A stretch of 64,000 bases of DNA from JAAYYF01 sp040255585 (GTDB lineage Bacteria > Deinococcota > Deinococci > Deinococcales > Trueperaceae). The position numbers were made by a program, and so were the translations under genes. The stretch covers positions 62,001-126,000 of the forward strand of contig JBDZVI010000001.1 in assembly GCA_040255585.1 (NCBI GenBank), in the 5' to 3' direction. This document shows positions 58,684 through 64,000 of this stretch, piece by piece (position 1 is the first letter of the stretch; each line of letters starts with the position of its first letter). The notes beneath the pieces were generated by a model. It did not search any database. It was not told where the DNA came from and worked only from the letters and a program-made list of their open reading frames with translations.

Positions 58684-58709
58684 GGGGTGGAGCCATCAAG
58701 CTCCACCCC
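58684..58709 (+). terminator. strong stem-loop after the LRR lipoprotein gene
   Basis: GGGGTGGAGC-CATCAA-GCTCCACCCC: a perfect 10-bp stem with a 6-nt loop, 27 bp after the stop. Only scattered T residues follow, so it is an imperfect intrinsic terminator or 3'-end stabiliser. Confidence 0.6.
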
Positions 58710-58994
58710 GGTCTCGTTCACCCCGCCAAACGACGTGCGCTCGTCGGCAGCCGCGAGCGAGTTGCGTCTCCCAGCGCGATCGTGAGCGGGAGCGGCCCCA
58801 TGAGCCCGGAACTGGCCCAGAGGGGGCCATTCGTTTCTTAGGCTATGCTGGCCGCTCACTTATGTTATCGTTCCTCAGAAGGCTGGAGTTGTGGCTCCTA
58901 GCTTTCGTTTCGAAATCAATAATCCCTGAACACTTGGAGACGCCATGCCACGACCCCCGTTCCAGCCACGATTCGACGCCCGACGGACCCTTAG
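58710..58994 (+). promoter_or_regulatory. gene-free leader upstream of the SHMT-like gene
   Basis: About 285 bp without a convincing gene. The part from 58850 on is AT-richer than its surroundings and holds a terminator-like hairpin: GCTGGAG (58882-58888), loop TTGTGG, CTCC-T-AGC (58895-58902), then TTTCGTTT. This could be an attenuator for the downstream pair. A short frame from 58862 is judged non-coding. Confidence 0.35.
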
Positions 58995-60314
58995 ATGAGC
59001 GACTCCGTTACCGCGGACGCGAGAACCCGAGCGCGAACGGAGGCGGCGATCGCGGCTCAACAGCCCGTGAGTCAGCCTCTCGACCGCGTTCTGGCCGCGG
59101 TCGAACGCCAGGCCTCGTACCGCGCGGAGTGCGTCGGGCTCGTTCCAACCGAGAACCTGCTTAGCCCGGCGGCCCGCAGCGTGTTGGCATCCGACCTCGG
59201 CCACCGCTACCTGTTCCAGAACCCCCAGTGGCGCTACGTGGGCGGCAAGCACCTGTCGGAGGTGGAGACGCTGGCTCAGGGGCTGGCGCGCGAGCTGTTC
59301 GACGCCCGCCATGCGAACGTGCGCCCGCTCTCGGGCGAGAACTGCACCAACATCGTGATCCACTCGGTCCTGCGGCCAGGCGGCACCTTCTACCACCTCG
59401 CCATGGAGGACGGCGGGCACTTCGCCGCCAGAAGCGTAGCGGCGCGGATCACGAGCGAGCTGCGCCTCATCCCTTACGACGCGCTCAACGCCACCGTCGA
59501 CCTGGCAGGCTGCGCGCGCGCCTTCGCCGCCGCGCCCCCGGACGTCATCTACCTCGACGCCTCGATGATCCTCTTCCCCCACCCCGTCAGGGAGCTGCGA
59601 CGCCTGGCCGGCCCGGAGGTCATCATCGTCTACGACGCCTCGCAAGTGCTCGGCCTCTTGGCGGGCGGCATCTTCCAGGATCCGCTGCGCGAGGGGGCCG
59701 ACGTGCTGTCGGGCAGCACGCACAAGTCGCTGCCCGGGCCGCAGAAGGGCCTGATCCTGACCAACCGCGACGACATCGCGGAGCGCGTGGAGGCCACGAT
59801 CTTCCCCGGCCACGTCTCCAACTTCCACCTGCATCACGTCGCCGCGTTGGCCGTCACGCTGGCCGAGGCACGCGATTACGGCGCCGCCTACGCAAGGCAA
59901 ACGGTGGCGAACGCGCGCGCACTGGGCCGCGAGCTGGCGCGCCTCGGCTTGGCCGTCCAGGGCGGCGAGCGCGTGACGGAGTCGCACCAGGTATGGCTCG
60001 ACGCCAGCCCCCTCGCCAGCCCTGACGAGGCCGTCGAAGCGCTGCACGACGTCAACCTCATCGCCAACGTCAACCTCATCCCGTCGCTGCGCCGCAAGGG
60101 GTTGCGCCTCGGCACGCCCGAGGCGACGCGCCTCGGGATGCGCGAACCGGAGATGGCGCAGCTCGCCGCCCTCCTGCATGCGACGCTCACGGACACCGAG
60201 CCGCGCGAGCAGGTCCGCAGGCGCGTCATGGACATCGCCAGGCGCTTTCGGACCGTCCGGTACTGCCGCCCCACGGCAGCCGCCCAAGGGGCTGCGGACG
60301 CCGACGCCGCGTGA
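58995..60314 (+). CDS. serine hydroxymethyltransferase-like PLP enzyme
   Basis: 439-residue fold-type I PLP protein. The PLP-Lys lies in ADVLSGSTHKSLPGPQKGLILTN, which aligns with the TTTTHKTLxGPRGG motif of SHMT, and VIIVYDASQVLGLLAGG carries the cofactor Asp. VRPLSGENCTNIVIHSVLRPGG and AMEDGGHFAARS match SHMT blocks. However, the folate/substrate region of true GlyA (SENYTS and YxEGYPGxRYYGG) is altered to PTENLLSP and YLFQNPQWRYVGG, so this is a divergent paralogue with a different substrate. It is coupled to the aconitase-like gene by a 4-nt overlap (GTGA). The amino-acid substrate is unknown. Confidence 0.82.
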   Translation: MSDSVTADARTRARTEAAIAAQQPVSQPLDRVLAAVERQASYRAECVGLVPTENLLSPAARSVLASDLGHRYLFQNPQWRYVGGKHLSEVETLAQGLARELFDARHANVRPLSGENCTNIVIHSVLRPGGTFYHLAMEDGGHFAARSVAARITSELRLIPYDALNATVDLAGCARAFAAAPPDVIYLDASMILFPHPVRELRRLAGPEVIIVYDASQVLGLLAGGIFQDPLREGADVLSGSTHKSLPGPQKGLILTNRDDIAERVEATIFPGHVSNFHLHHVAALAVTLAEARDYGAAYARQTVANARALGRELARLGLAVQGGERVTESHQVWLDASPLASPDEAVEALHDVNLIANVNLIPSLRRKGLRLGTPEATRLGMREPEMAQLAALLHATLTDTEPREQVRRRVMDIARRFRTVRYCRPTAAAQGAADADAA

Positions 60315-62128
60315 ACCCGGCAGAACCCCACACGCTCATCGAACGCCGGTTGGGCGCCCCGGCCGGTCGGGAAGTCGATCTCGCGGTTGACCTGATCGTC
60401 ACCGACGACTGGACCACCCCGTCTCTCCTCCCGACCCTCGACGCGCTCGGCACCTCGCGGTCCGCCGCGCCGCTCGTACTCGTGCGCGACCATACGGGCC
60501 CGGTCGAGAGCTACTCGGGTGGCGAGCGCGAGCGGGTACTCGCGCTCAGGGCGATCGAGGAGGAGTTCGTGGCCCGGTACGGCGCCGAGCGCCTCGTCGG
60601 TCAGGGGATCCAGCATCATGCCCTCCCCGCCAGCGGACGGTTGCGGCCTGGCATGATCGTGCTCGGCAACGACTCGCACACGCCCACGTTGGGGGCGCAT
60701 GGCGTGACGGCGTTCGCGGCGCAGCCGACCACGCTCGCGGTCGCCATCCACACGGGGCGCCTCGTGGTCCGCGTGCCGGAGACCGTGCGGGTCGAGGTGG
60801 TCGGCCGGCTCGGACCGGGTGTGAGCGCGCGCGACGCCGCGCTCACGCTCCTAGGTCTCCTCCGGGGCGGCGGGTCGGTGCCTCGCCTCGCCACCGGCAA
60901 GGCGCTCGAGTTCGGCGGCCCTGGCCTGGCCCACCTCACCGCCGCGGAACGCGCCGTACTCGCCAACGTCGCCCCCGAGGCCGTGGCCGTCACGGCGACC
61001 TTCCCGCTCCAAGGGGCGGGCCCGACCCCGCTCGCCACGGGGCCGATCGTCACGCTCGACCTCGGGTCCGTGATCCCCTCCGTGGCCCGCAGCGGGCAAC
61101 CGTCCGACGTGGCGCCGCTCGCGCACCTCGACCCAATCCGCGTCGACCGCGTGTTCGTGGGTACTTGCGCCGGTGGCACTTACGAGGAGATAACGGCGTT
61201 CGCGACCGCGCTGGGCGAGCGGGCCCAAGTCCCTACCGTCGTCTCGCCGGCCTCCAGCGGAGTGCTCGAGCGCCTGAACGCCGAAGGGTTCGCGCGGCGA
61301 CTCGAGGCCGCCGGCGTGACTCTCCTACCGCCCGGGTGCGGCCCGTGCTTCGGCTTCGGGATGAGGCGTCTCGAGGACGGCGAGGTCGCCGTCGTGACGG
61401 GGAACCGCAACAGCGCCGGCCGCATGGGCTCACCCCACGCTCAGATCATCCTCGCCGCCGGTCGCACCGCTGGACTGGCCGCGCGCACCGGCTGGCTCAA
61501 CCCCGCCGCCAACGCAAGCAGCGTCCACGCAGACGCCGTAGACCGACGAGACCGGCCTCGGTCGCCACACGCCCACCGTCCGACGGTGGTCTGGCCTACC
61601 ACAGGCAACGTGGTCAGGCTGCGCGGCCTCGTCTCCACGGATGACCTGACGCCTTCCAGCGTGCCAGGCGTCGGTACGTCGAGCGACCCCGACCCCGGCG
61701 TGGCGCGGCGGCTCCTCCTCCACCACGTCGATCCGACGGCTGCCGAGCGCTCGTTGGAGGGCACCATCTTCGTAGGAGACGAGAACTTCGGCATGGGAAG
61801 CAACCGGGCGTCCTCCGTGAGGGCGCTGCTGAGAGCAGGCGTCCTGGCCGTCATCGCCCCGAGCATCGCGCCGCTCTACCAGTTAGGGGCGCGCGACGAG
61901 GGGCTGCCGACGATCACGCTCACCGACGAGGCGTTCTACGCGGCCCTCGGCCCGGAAGCGACGCTGGAGGTGGACTTCCGTGCCGGCACGGTGACGCTCG
62001 ATCCCACGACGTCTTCCGGCCGCGCGCCTGACCGACCTCCCGCCCGCTTCCGCTTCGCTCCCATCGGCCCTTATGAAGCGGCCGTCATCGCGGCCGGCGG
62101 CGCCGTCCCGTACCTTCGTTCCTCCTAG
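60311..62128 (+). CDS. aconitase-family hydro-lyase with fused large and small domains
   Basis: 605-residue protein joining LeuC-like and LeuD-like parts. Fe-S ligands are Cys in VFVGTCAGGTYEEI and the pair in LLPPGCGPCFGFGMRR. Substrate residues lie in VLGNDSHTPTLGAHGVTAFA and GNRNSAGRMGSPHAQIILA. The swivelling domain (about 430-605) has RGLVSTDDLTPSSVPG and GDENFGMGSNRASSVRALLRAGVLAVIAPS, where the usual CGSSRE is changed to MGSNRA, pointing to a non-standard substrate. It is not aconitase A/B or a normal isopropylmalate dehydratase. A Pro/His/Arg-rich linker of about 30 residues separates the domains. It is translationally coupled to the SHMT-like gene. Confidence 0.85.
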   Translation: MNPAEPHTLIERRLGAPAGREVDLAVDLIVTDDWTTPSLLPTLDALGTSRSAAPLVLVRDHTGPVESYSGGERERVLALRAIEEEFVARYGAERLVGQGIQHHALPASGRLRPGMIVLGNDSHTPTLGAHGVTAFAAQPTTLAVAIHTGRLVVRVPETVRVEVVGRLGPGVSARDAALTLLGLLRGGGSVPRLATGKALEFGGPGLAHLTAAERAVLANVAPEAVAVTATFPLQGAGPTPLATGPIVTLDLGSVIPSVARSGQPSDVAPLAHLDPIRVDRVFVGTCAGGTYEEITAFATALGERAQVPTVVSPASSGVLERLNAEGFARRLEAAGVTLLPPGCGPCFGFGMRRLEDGEVAVVTGNRNSAGRMGSPHAQIILAAGRTAGLAARTGWLNPAANASSVHADAVDRRDRPRSPHAHRPTVVWPTTGNVVRLRGLVSTDDLTPSSVPGVGTSSDPDPGVARRLLLHHVDPTAAERSLEGTIFVGDENFGMGSNRASSVRALLRAGVLAVIAPSIAPLYQLGARDEGLPTITLTDEAFYAALGPEATLEVDFRAGTVTLDPTTSSGRAPDRPPARFRFAPIGPYEAAVIAAGGAVPYLRSS

Positions 62129-62267
62129 ATGGAAGCGGGCAACGCTCAGGCTCCTCAGGCGAGGCGCCCGGAGCGGCTGGCGCCCCGCGCCGACCGGGCC
62201 CCGTAAAGCTGCCTAGAACCTGTCGGCAACCGCCGTGGGGCGGGACGCCTCCAGCCACGTCAGGCGC

Positions 62268-62273
62268 TAGCGT
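62268..62273 (+). promoter_or_regulatory. leaderless -10 (TAGCGT) of comM
   Basis: TANNNT hexamer 6 nt before the GTG at 62280; no Shine-Dalgarno sequence. Confidence 0.45.
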
Positions 62274-62279
62274 CGCCGT

Positions 62280-63794
62280 GTGTTCGCAGCCGTCACCTCC
62301 GCCACCATCCAGGGGGTGGACGCGCTGGAGGTGCGCGTCGAGGCGTTCGTTAGCGGCGGCCTGCCGAGCTTCACCATCGTCGGGCTGCCAGGAGCGGCGG
62401 TGCAGGAGTCGCGCGAGCGCGTCCGGGCCAACCTCAAGCTGCTCGGCTACCCGCTGCCGCCCAGCCGGATCCTCGTCAACCTGGCCCCGGCCGACGTACG
62501 CAAGGAGGGACCGGCGCTCGACCTGCCCATCGCGCTCGCGCTGCTGGCGTGCGACCGGCGGATACCCCGGGGCGCCCTTGACGGGCTCATCGCCTTCGGG
62601 GAACTCGCGCTCGACGGCAGCGTCAGGCCTGGGCGCGGCGGCGTGGCCGTCGCGAGCATGGCCGCCCTCGGCGCGCACCGGGGCGGCGGCGGGCACGTGC
62701 TCGCGTCCCCGGAGAACGCGGCCGAGGCGGCCCTCGTGCCCGGCGTCACCGTGTTCGCCGCGGCCAACCTGGCGGCCGCGGTGGCCCACCTCACCGGCCG
62801 AACGCCGCTAGTGCCGTTGGCGCCTGCTCCCACCACGCCGGAAGCGCTCCCCGCGGAGCCGCTGCCGGACCTCGCCACGGTGCGTGGGCAGGCCCTGGCA
62901 CGCCGGGCGCTCGAGGTGGCCGCGGCGGGGCGGCACAACCTCCTCCTCACGGGTCCACCCGGCGCGGGCAAGAGCATGCTGGCGCGCTGTCTGCCCGGCA
63001 TCCTGCCGCCGTTGACCGACGCGGAGGCCATCGAGGTCACGCGCGTCCACTCCAGCGCGGGCCACCTCGTGAGCGGCCTCGTCCGCGCCCCGCCCTTCCG
63101 GCAGCCGCACCACTCCGGCTCGGAGGCCGGCATCGTCGGCGGCGGCGCGGTGGCGCGTCCTGGCGAGGCGAGCCTCGCGCACCTAGGCGTCTTGTTCCTT
63201 GACGAGCTCCCGGAGTTCTCGCGCTCGGTGTTGGAGGCGTTGCGGCAGCCGCTCGAGGAGGGCGTCATCACCATCTCGCGCGCGAGCGGCAGCGTCCGCT
63301 TGCCTGCCTCGTTCCAGCTCGTTGCCGCGCGCAACCCGTGTCCGTGCGGTTACCACGGCGCCGTCGACGGCGCCCGCATGTGCACGTGTCATCCGGCCGC
63401 CGTGGAGCGCTACCAGCGGCGCCTGTCCGGCCCGCTCCTCGACCGCATGGACCTGCTGATCGGCGTCGCCCGCCTCACGGACGCGGAGTTGGTGGGCGTG
63501 TCGCAAGGCGAGGCTAGCGACGCCGTGGCCGCCAGGGTGGTGGCGGCCCGCGCCAAAGCCGTTGAGCGCCAGGGCTTCGCCAACGCCCGGCTCTCCGGCC
63601 GGCAGCTCACGACGCATACGGCAAGCGGGCCGGCCGGGCAGGCGGTCCTGGCCAAGCTCGTGCGGAGCCTGCGACCCTCGGCGCGCGGCTACGATCGACT
63701 CTTGCGCGTGGCCCGCACGGTCGCCGACCTGGCCGGAGAAGACGACGTGCTCCCGGAGCACCTGCTGGAAGCGGCCGCGTACCGCGGCGCGTAG
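62280..63794 (+). CDS. comM: YifB/ComM-family Mg-chelatase-like AAA+ helicase
   Basis: 504-residue protein. The N-terminal domain begins FAAVTSATIQGVDALEVRVEAFVSGGLPSFTIVGLPGAAVQESRERV. The AAA+ core has Walker A LLLTGPPGAGKSMLARCLPGILPPL, Walker B GVLFLDELPEFSRSVLEALRQPLEEG and sensor region SFQLVAARNPCPCGYHG, followed by RMCTCHPAAVERYQRRLSGPLLDRMDLLI, with the Cys cluster of the family. ComM promotes branch migration during natural transformation. The start is GTG with a leaderless hexamer upstream. Tandem repeats follow its stop. Confidence 0.92.
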   Translation: MFAAVTSATIQGVDALEVRVEAFVSGGLPSFTIVGLPGAAVQESRERVRANLKLLGYPLPPSRILVNLAPADVRKEGPALDLPIALALLACDRRIPRGALDGLIAFGELALDGSVRPGRGGVAVASMAALGAHRGGGGHVLASPENAAEAALVPGVTVFAAANLAAAVAHLTGRTPLVPLAPAPTTPEALPAEPLPDLATVRGQALARRALEVAAAGRHNLLLTGPPGAGKSMLARCLPGILPPLTDAEAIEVTRVHSSAGHLVSGLVRAPPFRQPHHSGSEAGIVGGGAVARPGEASLAHLGVLFLDELPEFSRSVLEALRQPLEEGVITISRASGSVRLPASFQLVAARNPCPCGYHGAVDGARMCTCHPAAVERYQRRLSGPLLDRMDLLIGVARLTDAELVGVSQGEASDAVAARVVAARAKAVERQGFANARLSGRQLTTHTASGPAGQAVLAKLVRSLRPSARGYDRLLRVARTVADLAGEDDVLPEHLLEAAAYRGA

Positions 63795-63796
63795 CC

Positions 63797-63868
63797 GTCC
63801 GTGCGGGCGCGTCCTTGCGGGCGCGTCGGTGTGTGGGCACGTCCGTGCGGGCGCGTAGGTGTTGGCGC
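63797..63868. repeat. 14-bp tandem repeat after comM
   Basis: Five units (GTCCGTGCGGGCGC and variants) start at 63797, 63811, 63825, 63841 and 63855; the third is 16 bp. The last codons and stop region of comM (GTACCGCGGCGC at 63779) look like the ancestral unit. The remaining 130 bp to the window end shows no gene. Confidence 0.7.
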
Positions 63869-64000
63869 GACGAGGCGGGGCATGACCCGAGCGGGCACCC
63901 ACGCATGCAAACGCACCCCCGCAAATAAATGAGGATCCGATGGCATTTCGATGAGAGACCAGCCCGTCCCGGAACGCGACTTCCGCGTCCGGATGAGTCC

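Noticed and set aside
58862..59164. Short hydrophobic frame MLSFLRRLELWLLAFVSK as a small membrane protein
   Set aside because: It overlaps the SHMT-like gene start in another frame, turns Arg/Ser-rich after 20 residues, and has no Shine-Dalgarno sequence; the region fits a leader better.
58995..60314. Housekeeping glyA
   Set aside because: The GlyA folate/Tyr motif is missing and the gene is coupled to an aconitase-like gene, so it is a divergent paralogue.
63869..64000. Gene start at the right edge of the window
   Set aside because: No frame with a start signal and recognisable motif is long enough; the AT-rich patch near 63920 may be a promoter for a gene outside the window.
1..64000. 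tRNA, rRNA, insertion sequences, prophage or attachment sites
   Set aside because: Scanning by eye found no tRNA T-loop or cloverleaf pattern, no transposase or integrase motif, and no long terminal repeats; short RNA genes could still be missed.

Overview
The window is about 70% G+C and densely coded. It looks like a bacterial chromosome, probably a metagenome-assembled Deinococcota genome close to Trueperaceae. The pointers are a yojF-bshB2 bacillithiol pair, a Thermotoga-type CorA, a short HisG with a separate HisZ, and many start codons preceded at 4-9 nt by a TANNNT -10 hexamer with no Shine-Dalgarno sequence (leaderless promoters, known from Deinococcus). The taxonomy is inference: no rRNA, tRNA, CRISPR array, prophage or insertion sequence was seen. 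One 100-N scaffold gap lies at 49916-50015.

Layout. Positions 1-9950 (minus strand) hold one myo-inositol operon transcribed leftwards from a good sigma70-type promoter at about 9943-9972: substrate-binding protein, fused permease, ATPase, iolD, iolE, iolG, iolB, iolC (cut by the window edge). The transporter is of the FbpABC/AfuABC type and its binding protein has AfuA-like sugar-phosphate residues, so uptake of a phosphorylated cyclitol is plausible. Positions 10040-13230 carry a repeat-rich secreted protein, a lipoprotein, an SRPBCC/ArsR operon with a palindromic operator, and a broken vapC-like PIN gene. Positions 13296-17000 hold an OmpR-type two-component system divergent from a small secreted protein, with repeated palindromes between them, and a small membrane protein. 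Positions 17133-29213 contain pepF, a cation/proton antiporter, an FAD amine oxidoreductase, an AhpD-like protein, an ornithine-cyclodeaminase homologue, an orphan HicB, a quinone reductase, fadJ, a potassium channel with an odd filter, and fadI.

Positions 29302-36868 contain a PfkB kinase, an M24 peptidase, yojF-bshB2, and a NarL-type two-component system flanked by two related membrane proteins (LiaF-like layout). Positions 36942-44859 contain a radical SAM protein, prfC, a YeiH/LysR divergent pair, a second M3 peptidase and a P1 peptidase. Positions 44988-48797 form a three-gene, translationally coupled operon of unknown function (coiled-coil protein, one-TM protein, coiled-coil/Gly-rich protein), followed by corA. 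Positions 50151-54773 carry DUF4345-hisZ-hisG, proB and asd. The right end has ydcF, degV, an FN3/LRR lipoprotein, an SHMT-like/aconitase-like pair and comM.

Themes. Peptide and fatty-acid catabolism is prominent (two M3, one M24 and one P1 peptidase; fadJ and fadI). Histidine, proline and aspartate-family synthesis genes are scattered in small units. A recurring oddity is short tandem duplication of gene 3' ends, covering the stop-codon region, at five or six loci. The best candidates for undescribed systems are the 44988-48797 operon, the SHMT-like/aconitase-like pair, and the inositol operon with a sugar-phosphate-type importer.
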